Source: UBA9676 sp963730065 (GTDB lineage Bacteria > Actinomycetota > Actinomycetes > Streptosporangiales > Streptosporangiaceae). From it: DNA of 64,000 bases. Location of the stretch: assembly GCA_963730065.1 (NCBI GenBank), contig CAVSQL010000032.1:124001-188000 (forward strand), written 5' to 3'. The translations under genes were made by a program, and so were the position numbers. The first letter of the stretch is position 1. Each line of letters starts with the position of its first letter. Shown in pieces: positions 17,211 to 25,974 of the stretch. The notes beneath the pieces are model-generated. The model searched no databases, was not told where the DNA came from, and saw only the letters and a program-made list of their open reading frames with translations.

Positions 17211-18367
17211 TGGGAGGTACCTCCGGCGGGCTGGTCGGCGAGCAGGGCGGCGGTGGCGGGATGGATCACGGACCCGCCGTGGGTGATGACCACCCCGGCC
17301 TGGATGTCGTCGCTGGGATCGATGGCGAGGGCGCCGTCGGCCACCAGGTGCAGCAGCAGGGTGGTGATGTTGCGCGCGTAGGCGGCCGAGGCGGCGGTCG
17401 GCATGCTGGCGGCCAGGTTGGCCGCGCCGATCACGGTCACCCCGTTCCCGGTGACGATCGTCTCACCCGGCACCGACCCGGCGACGTTCCCGCCGAGCGG
17501 CCCGGACCCCATGTCCACCACCACCGACCCGGCCGGCATCGCCTTGATCGCGTCCTCGGTGAGCAGCAGCGGCGGCCGGCGCCCCGGGACCTGCGCGGTC
17601 GTGATGACCACGTCGTGACGGGCGATGTGACCGATCAGCTCGGCCTGCTGCGCCTGCCGCTCGTCGTCGGTGAGCGCGCGGGCGTAGCCTCCCTCACCGG
17701 CCGCTGTGCCTACCGAGGTCAGCTCGATGAAGGTGGCGCCGAGCGATTCCACCTCGGTCTTGCTCGACGGGCGCACGTCGTAGCCGGAGACCACCGCCCC
17801 GAGCCGGTGGGCGGTCCCGATGGCCTGCAGGCCCGCCACGCCGGCGCCGAGCACCAGCACCTTCGCTGGCCGGGCGGTGCCGGCGGCGGTGATGAGCATG
17901 GGGAAGAACCGGCCGAACGTGGTGGCGGCCACCAGCGCCGCCTTATAGCCGGCGATGTTCGCCTGTGAGCTGAGGGCGTCCATCGGCTGGGTCTTGGACA
18001 GGGTGCGGGGGATCCCGTCGAGGCTGACCGCCGTCACCCCCTTGGCGGCGAGGTCGGCCGCGAGCGCGGGGTCGGCGAGGGGGTTGAGCATCCCGATCAC
18101 CGTCTGACCGGGGCGGAGCGCGCCGAGCAGCGCGTCGTCGGGCTTGGTGACGGTCAGGATGACGTCGGCGGCGGAGACCAGCTCCTGCCTGGTCACGATC
18201 GTGGCGTCGGCCTCGGCGTAGGCCGCGTCATCGAACCAGGCGCCCTCTCCCGCGCCGGACTCCACCAGCACGTCCAGGCCGGCTCCCCTGAGCCGGCCGA
18301 TCATCTCGGGGACGAGGGCGACCCGGTGCTCACCGGGCGCGGTCTCTTTCAGGACGGCGACTTTCAT
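17207..18367 (-). CDS. pntAA: NAD(P) transhydrogenase subunit alpha, NAD(H)-binding part
   Basis: A 386-residue cytosolic domain I, related to alanine dehydrogenase. Motifs: N-terminal LKETAPGEHRVALVPEMI, the LSKTQPMDALSSQANIAGYKA segment, the Rossmann loop VLVLGAGVAGLQAIGTA, then SGYDVRPSSKTEVESLGA, and the catalytic-domain signature GSVVVDMGSGPLGGNV. First gene of the pnt operon. Start at 18367 is supported by GAGGTC nine bases upstream. The 260-base region between this start and ndgR should hold the operon promoter, but no clear -10/-35 pair stands out. Confidence 0.96.
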   Translation of the reverse strand: MKVAVLKETAPGEHRVALVPEMIGRLRGAGLDVLVESGAGEGAWFDDAAYAEADATIVTRQELVSAADVILTVTKPDDALLGALRPGQTVIGMLNPLADPALAADLAAKGVTAVSLDGIPRTLSKTQPMDALSSQANIAGYKAALVAATTFGRFFPMLITAAGTARPAKVLVLGAGVAGLQAIGTAHRLGAVVSGYDVRPSSKTEVESLGATFIELTSVGTAAGEGGYARALTDDERQAQQAELIGHIARHDVVITTAQVPGRRPPLLLTEDAIKAMPAGSVVVDMGSGPLGGNVAGSVPGETIVTGNGVTVIGAANLAASMPTAASAAYARNITTLLLHLVADGALAIDPSDDIQAGVVITHGGSVIHPATAALLADQPAGGTSQ

Positions 18368-18627
18368 GGGCGCGACCTCATGTTTCCGGGGGCGTCACCT
18401 GGAGTGCAACATCGCGTTCAGGCAACGAGATGAGCAGGGTCGAACGTCCCGCCATTAGCACCATGTCCGGACACATGATAGGCACAGCATCAGTATGCGC
18501 ACGCCGAAACCGCCCGCCATCGCGAGGCAGGCGGTGCGGGTGGTACGCCCGAAATCCCGGCCCGCGCCGGCCGGATGCGGTCAGCGCGCCGTAGACCACC
18601 ATCGCCGTGACGCCAGCGGGCCCGTGA

Positions 18628-19455
18628 TCATGACTTAGGTGTTGTTCCAACGACCCTAATCTCATGATCACGATCTGGGGCCGGAGTGGGTAGGAGGGAT
18701 GCGGCCAGTGGGGCCCGGGCCCGGGCGGCCCTGGGTGATAACGCGCCGCGCCGGAGGGTGGCGCTGATCTTCTCCGCGGCGGCGACCACCGCAGCGGCGT
18801 GCAGCCTGCCGGGGGAGCGGGTCAGCCGCTCGATGGGCCCGGAGACCGAGATGGCGGCGATGACCTTCCCGCCCTGGCCGCGCACTGGCGCCGACACCGA
18901 CGCCACGCCGGCTTCCCGCTCGGCGACGCTGGCGGCCCAGCCGCGGCGCCGGACCTGGGCCAGCGAGGTGGCCGTGAACCGGGCCCCCCGCAGCCCGCGG
19001 CTCACCCGTTCCGGTTCCTCCCAGGCGAGCAGGACCTGGGCCGCCGAGCCGGCCGTCATGGGCAGCGCGGACCCGACCGGGACGGTGTCGCGCAGCCCGG
19101 TCGCTCGTTCGGCCGCCGCGACACAGGTCCGCGTGTCGCCCTGGCGCCGGTACAGCTGCGCGCTCTCCCCGGTCAGGTCGCGCAGCTGGATCAGAATGGG
19201 CTGGGCGACGGCCAGGAGCCGGTCCTCGCCGGCCGCGGTGGCCAGCTCGGCGATCCGGGGGCCCAGCACGAAACGGCCCGCCGAATCCCGGCCGACCAGC
19301 CGGTGCCGCTCCAGGGCGACGGCGATCCGGTGGGCGGTCGGGCGGGCCAGGCCGGTCGCGGCCACCAGCTGGGCGAGCGAGGCGGGCCCGGATTCGAGTG
19401 TGGTAAGTACCGCTACCGTCTTGTCCAGGACCCCGACTCCGCTAGAGTTGTCCAT
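18628..19455 (-). CDS. ndgR: IclR-family regulator NdgR/LtbR
   Basis: A 275-residue IclR regulator. The N-terminus MDNSSGVGVLDKTVAVLTTLE matches the NdgR family as I know it from Streptomyces. A winged helix-turn-helix follows (LAQLVAATGLARPTAHRIAVAL, about residues 30-50), then the IclR effector domain with AVAQPILIQLRDLTGESAQLYRR, SALPMTAGSAAQVLLAW and SVSAPVRGQGGKVIAAISVSG. NdgR controls leucine-pathway genes and is transcribed divergently from leuCD in actinomycetes, exactly as here. A C-terminal Ala/Arg/Pro-rich tail of about 40 residues is longer than usual. A longer start at 19548 would overrun the operator and leuC. A palindrome sits 15 bases upstream, so autoregulation is likely. Confidence 0.93.
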   Translation of the reverse strand: MDNSSGVGVLDKTVAVLTTLESGPASLAQLVAATGLARPTAHRIAVALERHRLVGRDSAGRFVLGPRIAELATAAGEDRLLAVAQPILIQLRDLTGESAQLYRRQGDTRTCVAAAERATGLRDTVPVGSALPMTAGSAAQVLLAWEEPERVSRGLRGARFTATSLAQVRRRGWAASVAEREAGVASVSAPVRGQGGKVIAAISVSGPIERLTRSPGRLHAAAVVAAAEKISATLRRGALSPRAARARAPLAASLLPTPAPDRDHEIRVVGTTPKS

Positions 19456-19469
19456 GGTCCGATATTGCC

Positions 19470-19486
19470 GTCTCGATATGCGAGAC
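19470..19486. promoter_or_regulatory. Palindromic operator between ndgR and leuC
   Basis: GTCTCGATATGCGAGAC is a perfect 6-bp inverted repeat with a five-base spacer, centred in the 70-base gap between the two divergent start codons. IclR-family dimers bind such palindromes, and the gap is where NdgR/LtbR acts in related organisms. Occupancy would cover both promoters. Confidence 0.7.
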
Positions 19487-19525
19487 GCAAGATGGCCAGA
19501 CGCGATCGGTGAGAGGTGAACGCTG

Positions 19526-20951
19526 ATGGGGCGCACACTGGCACGCAAAATCTGGGACGCGCATGTGGTGCGCAGCGCCGACGGCGAGCCCGACCTGCTC
19601 TATGTCGACCTCCACCTGGTCCACGAGGTGACCAGCCCGCAGGCGTTCGACGTCCTCCGGACGGCGGGACGGACGGTCCGCCGGCCGGACCTGACGGTCG
19701 CGACCGAGGACCACAACGTGCCGACCACCGGGATCACCGGCCCGGACACGCCGCTGCGCGGCCCGGCCAGCCCGCTGACCGACCCGGTGTCGCGGGTCCA
19801 GGTCGAGACGCTGCGCAAGAACTGCGCCGACTTCGGCATCCGGCTGTACCCCATGGGTGACACCGGGCAGGGGATCGTCCACGTCATCAGCCCGCAGCAG
19901 GGGCTGACCCAGCCGGGCATGACGATCGTCTGCGGCGACTCGCACACCAGCACCCACGGCGCGTTCGGCGCGCTCGCGTTCGGGATCGGCACCAGCGAGG
20001 TCGGGCACGTGCTCGCCACCCAGACGCTGCCGCAGGCCAGGCCCGCGGACATGGCCGTGAACGTGACCGGCGAACTGCCGTACGGGGTGACCGCGAAAGA
20101 CCTGATCCTGGCCGTCATCGCCAAGATCGGCACCGGCGGCGGGGCCGGCCATGTCATCGAGTACCGCGGGGACGCGATCGCCGGGCTGTCCATGGACGGC
20201 CGGATGACGGTCTGCAACATGTCCATCGAGGCCGGCGCGGGCCGGCCTCATCGCACCCGACGAGACGACCTTCCGCTACCTGCGCGGGCGGCCCCGGGCC
20301 CCGCAGGGGGCGGCCTGGGACGCGGCGGTCGAATACTGGCGGTCGCTGCCGACCGATCCCGACGCGGCCTTCGACCGCGAGGTGACGCTGGACGCGGGTG
20401 CCCTCACCCCGTTCGTGACCTGGGGCACCAACCCGGCCCAGGCCGCCCCGCTGGGGTCGGCGGTGCCCGATCCGGCCGCGATGACCGACCCGGCCGCCCG
20501 GGCCTCGGCGCAGCGCGCCCTGGCCTACATGGACCTGGCTCCGGGCACCGCCCTCACCGACGTCGCGGTGGACACGGTGTTCGTGGGGTCATGCACCAAC
20601 GGCCGGCTGGAGGACCTGCGGGCCGCCGCCGAGGTGCTGCGCGGCAAGAAGGTGGCCAGCGGGGTCCGGATGCTGGTCGTGCCCGGTTCGATGGCGGTCA
20701 AGGCCGCCGCGGAGCAGGAAGGGCTGGCCCAGGTGTTCACCGACGCGGGGGCGCAGTGGCGGTCGGCCGGGTGCTCGATGTGCCTGGGCATGAACCCCGA
20801 CACGATGGCGTGGGGCGAGCGCAGCGCGTCGACCTCCAACCGCAACTTCGAGGGCCGCCAGGGCGACGGCGCCCGCACGCACCTGGTGTCGCCGCGGGTC
20901 GCCGCGGCCACGGCCGTGACCGGCAGGCTGACCGCCCCGGCCGATCTGTGA
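19526..20951 (+). pseudogene. leuC: 3-isopropylmalate dehydratase large subunit, frameshifted
   Basis: LeuC with LeuD isomerises 2- to 3-isopropylmalate in leucine synthesis. The first frame (19526 to about 20237) encodes VRSADGEPDLLYVDLHLVHE, VCGDSHTSTHGAFGALAFGI and MDGRMTVCNMSIEAG. The second, shifted frame continues exactly where expected with RAGLIAPDETTFRYLRGRP, and holds the three cluster cysteines in VGSCTNGRL and AGCSMCLGMNP. The break is at about 20237: two bases are missing from a CGCG run (GGC-G-CGG instead of GGC-GCN-CGG). Adding two bases restores 475 codons, the normal length. Read literally, the protein lacks all [4Fe-4S] ligands. Since leuD and the operator are intact, a base-calling error is as likely as a true mutation. 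GAGAGGTG precedes the ATG. Confidence 0.9.
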
Positions 20952-21030
20952 CGGCCCCGCCCCGACGACCCGCCGACCTGCGCTGGCCCGCACCACCCAC
21001 CGGCCCGCACCGACAACCGGAGACAGCCAG

Positions 21031-21618
21031 ATGGAGCCCTTCACCACCCACACCGGCCGCGGTGTCTCACTGCGGCGCAGCAACGTCGACACCGACCAGA
21101 TCATCCCCTCCGAGTACCTGAAGCGGGTCAGCCGGACCGGTTTCGGGGAGGGGCTGTTCGCCACCTGGCGGACGGACCCCGGCTTCGTGCTCAACCAGCC
21201 GGAAGCCCGCGGCGCGACCGTCCTCGTCGCCGGGCCCGATTTCGGGATCGGATCATCCCGCCAGCACGCGGTGTGGGCTCTCGCCGACTACGGGTTCCGG
21301 GCCGTGATCTCGGCCCGGTTCGGGGACATCTTCTACAACAACTCGATCCAGGAGGGACTGCTCCCGGTGCTCCTGCCGGCCGGCGCGGTCACCTCGCTCC
21401 AGGACGCGATCGAGGCCGACCCGGCGCTGCCGATCACGGTGGACCTGGCCGGCCGCGAGGTCAGGGCCGGGGCGCTCACCGCGGCGCTGGAGATCAACGA
21501 CTACACCCGCTGGCGGCTGATGGAAGGCCTCGACGACATCTCGCTGACGCTCCGGCACGCCGACGACATCTCGCGTTACGAGCGTGACCGGCCGGGCTGG
21601 CTCCCGGTGGCCGGCTGA
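21031..21618 (+). CDS. leuD: 3-isopropylmalate dehydratase small subunit
   Basis: A 195-residue LeuD, the swivelling subunit that completes the isopropylmalate isomerase active site. Hallmarks are TGRGVSLRRSNVDTDQIIPSEYLKR, GPDFGIGSSRQHAVWALADYGF, FGDIFYNNSIQEGLLPV and the short C-terminal MEGLDDISLTLRH. Full length and intact. It lies 79 bases after leuC and should be transcribed with it from the NdgR-controlled promoter. Its 3' end overlaps the convergent small gene at 21576-21830 by 43 bases. Confidence 0.96.
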   Translation: MEPFTTHTGRGVSLRRSNVDTDQIIPSEYLKRVSRTGFGEGLFATWRTDPGFVLNQPEARGATVLVAGPDFGIGSSRQHAVWALADYGFRAVISARFGDIFYNNSIQEGLLPVLLPAGAVTSLQDAIEADPALPITVDLAGREVRAGALTAALEINDYTRWRLMEGLDDISLTLRHADDISRYERDRPGWLPVAG

Positions 21619-21830
21619 GCCGCCGCGCCGGGCAGCGGGAACGTGGCCAGCGTCAGGCTCACGATCGCGCCGTCAGGGTCACACCCGATGGCCACCCGCT
21701 GGCCGGGCCGCAGCAGCCGCAGGCCGGAGCCGGCCCAGGCGGCGGGGCCGAACCCGAGCACGGTCCCATCGTCGAGGAACACGCTGCCCGACCCGGTCGC
21801 GGGGTCGAAGCCGCGGACTGTGGCCTGCAT
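21576..21830 (-). CDS. Small cold-shock-domain-like protein
   Basis: An 84-residue protein beginning MQATVRGFDPATGSGSVFLDDG, followed by LGFGPAAWAGSGLRLLRPGQRVAIG and VSLTLATFPLPG. The layout resembles a short OB/cold-shock barrel (first strand, GSG-V turn, hydrophobic third strand, RPGQRV), but the RNP1/RNP2 aromatic motifs of true Csp proteins are not intact. A similar small protein is common in actinomycetes, with no known role. It lies 44 bases downstream of ddl on the same strand and its 3' end overlaps leuD antisense. Confidence 0.6.
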   Translation of the reverse strand: MQATVRGFDPATGSGSVFLDDGTVLGFGPAAWAGSGLRLLRPGQRVAIGCDPDGAIVSLTLATFPLPGAAAQPATGSQPGRSRS

Positions 21831-21874
21831 GACTGGCCTGCTGGTGGGTAGCCCGGCTGGCGCGGCCGGGGCTT

Positions 21875-23035
21875 TCAGCGCAGCCCCGGCCGCTTGCGCA
21901 GCGCGGTCTGGATGATCCGGTCCATCAGCTGCGGGAGCGGCAGCCCGGTGGCCTCCCACATGAGCGGGAACGCCGACGCTGAGGTCATGCCGGGCATCGT
22001 GTTGATCTCGTTGAGGATGATCCGGCCGTCGGGCGTGTAGAAGAAGTCCACCCGCGCCAGGCCCTCGCAGGAGAGCGCGTCGAACGCGGCGCAGGCCAGC
22101 CGCCTGACCTCCGCGATGGCGTCGGCCGGGATGGGCGGCGGGATCGCCATCGCCGTGTCCGCCTCCAGGTACTTGGCCTGGAAGTCGTAGAACTCGGAGT
22201 CCCCGCCGACCAGCACCTGGGCCGGGATGCTGGCCTCCGGCGGCCCGCCGGAGGCGCCCTCGAGCACGGCGCACTCGAGCTCCATGCCCGGCACCGCCGC
22301 CTCCACGAGCACCTTGCGGTCGTGCTCGCGGGCGATCTCGATCGCCTCCTCCAGCCCGGCCGGATCGGGTACCCGGGTCGTGCCGATGCTGGACCCGCCC
22401 CGGGCCGGCTTGACGAAGACCGGCCAGCCGAGCTCACCGATATCGTCGAGCACCCGCTTGCGCTCCGGCATGGCCGCGGCCAGCGCCGCGCTGTCGGTTC
22501 CCGGCGGGCGCCAGTCACGGTCACGGACCACCACGTAGGGCCCGACCGGCAGGCCGCGCGCGGTGAAGAGCAGCTTCATGTACTCCTTGTCCATGCCGGC
22601 CGCGCTGGCGAACACCCCCGCCCCCGCGTACCGGGCCCCCGCCATCTCCAGCAGGCCCTGGATCGTGCCGTCCTCGCCGTACGCGCCGTGGAGCAGCGGC
22701 AGCACGACGTTGACTTCGCCGAGGCTGCGCGGGGGATCACCCGGGGCGGTGACCACCAGGCCGCGGGTGGCCGGGTCGAGGCGTGCGGCGATCTCGGTGC
22801 CGGGGGCGGCCATGGCCTCGACGGACGGCAGCTCGCCGCCCGCGATGGCCAGGCGCCCGGGGTCGTCGGGGGCCAGGATCCAGCGGCCGTCGCGGCCGAT
22901 GCCGACCGGCACGACCTCGTAACGGTCGCGGTCGAGCGCCGCGAGCACGTACCCGGCGCCGAGGCACGATATCGCGTGCTCCGAACTCCGCCCGCCGAAC
23001 ACGACAGCGACCCTGATCTTGCGTTCGGTGCTCAG
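21875..23035 (-). CDS. ddl: D-alanine--D-alanine ligase
   Basis: ATP-grasp ligase that makes the D-Ala-D-Ala dipeptide for peptidoglycan. Motifs: IRVAVVFGGRSSEHAIS, LLHGAYGEDGTIQGLLEMAG, VGPYVVVRDR, WPVFVKPARGGSSIGTTRV and the metal-site FFYTPDGRIILNEINTMPGMT. About 386 residues. The start is unusual: the only strong ribosome site (GGAGAGGAG) sits seven bases before a CTG codon at 23033-23035, giving LSTERKIRV... The nearest GTG, at 23071, has no ribosome site and would add 12 odd residues. I prefer CTG; a standard pipeline would give 21875-23071. It follows gpsA closely in the plsC-gpsA-ddl operon. Confidence 0.94.
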   Translation of the reverse strand: MSTERKIRVAVVFGGRSSEHAISCLGAGYVLAALDRDRYEVVPVGIGRDGRWILAPDDPGRLAIAGGELPSVEAMAAPGTEIAARLDPATRGLVVTAPGDPPRSLGEVNVVLPLLHGAYGEDGTIQGLLEMAGARYAGAGVFASAAGMDKEYMKLLFTARGLPVGPYVVVRDRDWRPPGTDSAALAAAMPERKRVLDDIGELGWPVFVKPARGGSSIGTTRVPDPAGLEEAIEIAREHDRKVLVEAAVPGMELECAVLEGASGGPPEASIPAQVLVGGDSEFYDFQAKYLEADTAMAIPPPIPADAIAEVRRLACAAFDALSCEGLARVDFFYTPDGRIILNEINTMPGMTSASAFPLMWEATGLPLPQLMDRIIQTALRKRPGLR

Positions 23036-23074
23036 TGTCGTTCTCCTCTCCGGGTGCGCGGCCGGCGGCACGGG

Positions 23075-24079
23075 CTACAGCCCGTACCGCTCCGGCTTGG
23101 CCGAGCGCGAGGCCAGCAGCATGACGGCCTCCGCCATCGCGATCCGGCCCTGGGTGACCCCGGCCACCACCTCGGTGATCGGCATTTCCACATGATGGGC
23201 GTGGGCCAGCTCCAGCACCGGCCCGGCCGACTTGACGCCCTCGGTCACCTGGGACGCGTCCGCGGCGGCGTCGGCGAGGGGCATACCGCGGCCCAGGTTC
23301 TCGCCGAACGTGCGGTTGCGCGACAGCGGCGAGCTGCAGGTGGCGACCAGATCGCCCATCCCGGCCAGGCCGGCGAAGGTGTGCTGGTCGGCGCCGAGCG
23401 CCGCGCCGAGCCGGGTCATCTCGGCCAGACCGCGGGTGATGAGCAAGGCCCTGGTGTTGTCCCCGAGCCCCATGCCGGCCGCGATGCCCACCGCGAGCGC
23501 GATCACGTTCTTGACGGCGCCGCCGAGCTCGCAGCCGATCACGTCCGGGTTGGTGTAGGGCCGGAAGTACGGCGTGTGGCAGGCCTGCTGCAGGTGCTTG
23601 GCCATGGCGTCGTCGGCGCAGGCGACCACGGTGGCGGCGTACTGGCGTTCGGCGATCTCCCGGGCCAGGTTCGGCCCGGTGATCACCGCGATACGGTCGG
23701 GGCCCGCGCCGGTGATCTCGGTGATCACTTCGCTCATCCGCAGATGGGTGCCGTGCTCGATGCCTTTCATCAGGCTGACGAGCAGCGCGCCCGGCGGCAG
23801 CAGCGTGGCCCAGCCGGCCAGGTTCTGGCGCAGCGTCTGGGCGGGCATGGCCAGCACGATCAGGTCAGCGCCCGCCAGCGCCGCCGCCGGGTCGCAGGTC
23901 GCCCGGAGCGCGCCGGTCAGCGTGACCCCGGGCAGGTAGTACGGGTTCTCATGACGCTGGTTGACCGCCTCGGTCAGCTCGGGCCTGCGGCCCCAGAGCA
24001 CCGCGGGGGTCCCCGCGTCGCACAGCACCTGCGCGAAGGTGGTCCCCCACATGCCCGCCCCCATGACCGCTGCGCTCAT
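23075..24079 (-). CDS. gpsA: Glycerol-3-phosphate dehydrogenase [NAD(P)+]
   Basis: A 334-residue GpsA that reduces dihydroxyacetone phosphate to sn-glycerol 3-phosphate, the phospholipid backbone. The nucleotide-binding loop is AVMGAGMWGTTFAQVL at the N-terminus. Further motifs are MKGIEHGTHLRMSEVI, TGPNLAREIAERQYAATVVA and CELGGAVKNVIALAVGIAAGMGLGDN, which holds the catalytic Lys, then AGMGDLVATCSSPLSRNRTFG. Start at 24079 overlaps the plsC stop by four bases (ATGA). Being coupled to an acyltransferase that uses lysophosphatidate is consistent with phosphatidic-acid synthesis. Confidence 0.96.
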   Translation of the reverse strand: MSAAVMGAGMWGTTFAQVLCDAGTPAVLWGRRPELTEAVNQRHENPYYLPGVTLTGALRATCDPAAALAGADLIVLAMPAQTLRQNLAGWATLLPPGALLVSLMKGIEHGTHLRMSEVITEITGAGPDRIAVITGPNLAREIAERQYAATVVACADDAMAKHLQQACHTPYFRPYTNPDVIGCELGGAVKNVIALAVGIAAGMGLGDNTRALLITRGLAEMTRLGAALGADQHTFAGLAGMGDLVATCSSPLSRNRTFGENLGRGMPLADAAADASQVTEGVKSAGPVLELAHAHHVEMPITEVVAGVTQGRIAMAEAVMLLASRSAKPERYGL

Positions 24080-24939
24080 GCCGGCGCCGCCTTCCGGTCC
24101 GGGCCGTCGCCGGGTGGCCCGGCCTGGCCGCCCGGTGGTTCCGCATGTCCGCCGGCTGGCTCCGCCACGCCGCCGGGCGGCCCCGTTTCGCCGTCCCGGG
24201 CCGCCTTGGCGCGGCGGGCGGCAGCCGGGTCGAAGCGCACGGCGGGCGGGCTCTTGCCACGCAGTTGTGCGAGCAGGCCGGTGATGTCGGTCATGACCGC
24301 GTCGGTGGCGGCCCGCAACACTTCCCGGCCCAGCGGCCGGCCCGCGTAGGCGGACAGATCGACCGGTGGGCCGGCCAGCATCCGCACCAGATGGCGGGGG
24401 ATCAGGCGTGGTTTGGTGCTCCCATACGGGAGGATGACCTGCGCGCCCCAGTGAGCGACCGGGATCACCGGGGCGCCGGTGGTCAGCGCGAGCCGGGCGA
24501 CGCCGGTCTTGCCCACCATCGGCCACAGATCCGGGTCGCGGCTGGCGGTTCCCTCCGGGTAGACGATGAGGCAGCCCCCCGCCCGCAGGCTGTTCTCGGC
24601 GTCCTTGAGCTCTTTGACCACGAGCTTCACGTCGGCCCGGTCACGGTGCACCGGCAGCTGGCCGCAGCTGCGCAGAAACGGCCCGATCAGCTTCACGTCG
24701 AACGCCGATGACTTGATGAGGAAGAACGGGTAGCGGCCCGCCTGGTGGGTGAACAGGGCGACGGCGGCCCAGTCGGCGTAGGACAGGTGGTTGGGGGCGA
24801 TGATCACGCCGCCCTCGCGGGGGATGTGCTCCTGGCCGTGCCAGTCGCGTTTCATCATCGCCTTGATGATCGGCGGCAGGACAATCGTGGTCCCGCGGCG
24901 CACAGCTGATGAGTGTCCCGGGCCTGGCTGTTCGCTCAT
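24076..24939 (-). CDS. plsC: 1-acyl-sn-glycerol-3-phosphate acyltransferase (PlsC family)
   Basis: A 287-residue acyltransferase that would add the second acyl chain to lysophosphatidic acid at the inner membrane face. The catalytic HX4D box is in IIAPNHLSYADWAAVALF. Motif II is FFLIKSSAFDVKLIGPFLRSCGQLPVHR, motif III is LIVYPEGTASRDPDLWP, and motif IV around APVIPVAHWGAQ. The C-terminal ~45 residues are a low-complexity Gly/Pro/Glu tail with PPGG repeats. ATG at 24939 is chosen over a longer frame that runs into the divergent cofC gene. First gene of the plsC-gpsA-ddl operon. Confidence 0.92.
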   Translation of the reverse strand: MSEQPGPGHSSAVRRGTTIVLPPIIKAMMKRDWHGQEHIPREGGVIIAPNHLSYADWAAVALFTHQAGRYPFFLIKSSAFDVKLIGPFLRSCGQLPVHRDRADVKLVVKELKDAENSLRAGGCLIVYPEGTASRDPDLWPMVGKTGVARLALTTGAPVIPVAHWGAQVILPYGSTKPRLIPRHLVRMLAGPPVDLSAYAGRPLGREVLRAATDAVMTDITGLLAQLRGKSPPAVRFDPAAARRAKAARDGETGPPGGVAEPAGGHAEPPGGQAGPPGDGPDRKAAPA

Positions 24940-25013
24940 GTGCGCCGTCTCCCCATCGTCATCTGGCCCAGTCTCCCGGTTGCCCCGCCCCGGTGTCGAG
25001 GCAGGATCACGGT

Positions 25014-25676
25014 ATGCCCGCTCCGACAGCCGGGGCACCGCTCAGCTGGTCCCTGGTGGTTCCCGTCAAGGTACTTGCCCGTGCCAAGACCCGGCTGGCC
25101 GCCCTCGCCGGGCCCGACCGGCCCGCGCTCGCGCTGGCGATGGCGGCCGACACGGTGGCGGCGGCGCTGGGCTGCCCCGAGGTGGGCCGGGTGGTCGTGG
25201 TGACGGGCGACCCGCAGGCGGCGCAGGTGCTGGCCGGCCTGGGCGCCGTCATCGTCCCGGAGCGGCCCGGGCGGGGGCTCAACCGGGCACTGCGCCAGGG
25301 CGCCGCGCACTCCGCGAGCCACTGGCCGCGGTCGGGGATCGGCGGGCTCGCCGCCGACCTGCCCGCGCTGCGCCCGGCCGAGCTGAGCACCGCCCTGCGC
25401 GCGGCGGCGCGGTGGCCGCAGGCGTTCGTGCCGGACTCCGACGGGTCCGGGACCACCCTGTATGCCGTGCGTCCCGGGATCGCGTTCCGGCCGAGGTTCG
25501 GCCCCGGGTCGGCCGCCCGGCACCGGGCGGCCGGGGCGGTCGAGCTCACCCGGCCCGGCCTGGCTGGCCTGCGCCGCGACGTTGACGAGCCGGCCGACCT
25601 GCGCGGCGCGCGGGAGCTGGGGCTGGGGACCCGCACCGCCGCGCTCGCGGCGCGGCTGGACGGGCCCGGACCATGA
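25014..25676 (+). CDS. fbiD: 2-phospho-L-lactate / phosphoenolpyruvate guanylyltransferase (CofC/FbiD)
   Basis: A 220-residue nucleotidyltransferase that activates a three-carbon phosphate (phosphoenolpyruvate in actinobacteria, phospholactate in archaea) with GTP for coenzyme F420 assembly. Signature segments: WSLVVPVKVLARAKTRLA at the N-terminus, VVVVTGDPQAAQVLA, GLNRALRQGA, GIGGLAADLPALRPAEL with the catalytic Asp, and FVPDSDGSGTTLYAVRPG. The choice between FbiD and CofC follows the actinobacterial context. It diverges from plsC with 74 bases between starts. The ATG has no obvious ribosome site, so it may be leaderless. An F420-type nitroreductase at 1.1 kb supports F420 use. Confidence 0.9.
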   Translation: MPAPTAGAPLSWSLVVPVKVLARAKTRLAALAGPDRPALALAMAADTVAAALGCPEVGRVVVVTGDPQAAQVLAGLGAVIVPERPGRGLNRALRQGAAHSASHWPRSGIGGLAADLPALRPAELSTALRAAARWPQAFVPDSDGSGTTLYAVRPGIAFRPRFGPGSAARHRAAGAVELTRPGLAGLRRDVDEPADLRGARELGLGTRTAALAARLDGPGP

Positions 25677-25710
25677 TCACGGGGAGACGGCCCGGCGGGC
25701 GGCGGGCGGC

Positions 25711-25730
25711 CTGACCCCGGGCCGGGTCAG
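25711..25730. terminator. Bidirectional hairpin between convergent genes
   Basis: CTGACCC and GGGTCAG form a perfect 7-bp stem around a six-base loop, placed between the convergent stops of fbiD and the AsnC-like gene. No U-tract follows on either strand. Confidence 0.5.
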
Positions 25731-25740
25731 AGCGGCCGGG

Positions 25741-25974
25741 TCAGATGTGCACGATGGGGCAGGTCAGCGTCCGGGTGATCCCGGAGACGGCCTGGATCTG
25801 CGCGACCACCAGCCGGCCCAGATCGTCGACGTTCTCGGCCTCGGCCCGGACGATCACGTCGTAGGGGCCGGTGACATCCTCCGCCTGAGTCACCCCGGAG
25901 ATGGCGCCGATGCGAACGGCGACTTCAGCGGCCTTCCCGACCTCTGTCTGAACGAGGATGTACGCCTGCACCAT
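25741..25974 (-). CDS. Lrp/AsnC ligand-binding domain protein (stand-alone RAM domain)
   Basis: A 77-residue protein that is only the C-terminal RAM domain of Lrp/AsnC regulators: AYILVQTEVGKAAEVAVRIG, GVTQAEDVTGPYDVIVRAEA and VDDLGRLVVAQIQAVSGITRTLTC. It lacks any helix-turn-helix. Stand-alone RAM proteins are common in actinomycetes and form rings that bind amino acids; they may modulate full-length Lrp proteins. Start is ATG at 25974 with GGGAGG upstream. It is convergent with fbiD. Confidence 0.88.
   Translation of the reverse strand: MVQAYILVQTEVGKAAEVAVRIGAISGVTQAEDVTGPYDVIVRAEAENVDDLGRLVVAQIQAVSGITRTLTCPIVHI

Noticed and set aside
18378..18671. A 97-residue frame on the minus strand between pntAA and ndgR
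   Set aside because: It overlaps the ndgR 3' end, has no ribosome site and no recognisable composition or domain; more likely promoter DNA for the pnt operon.
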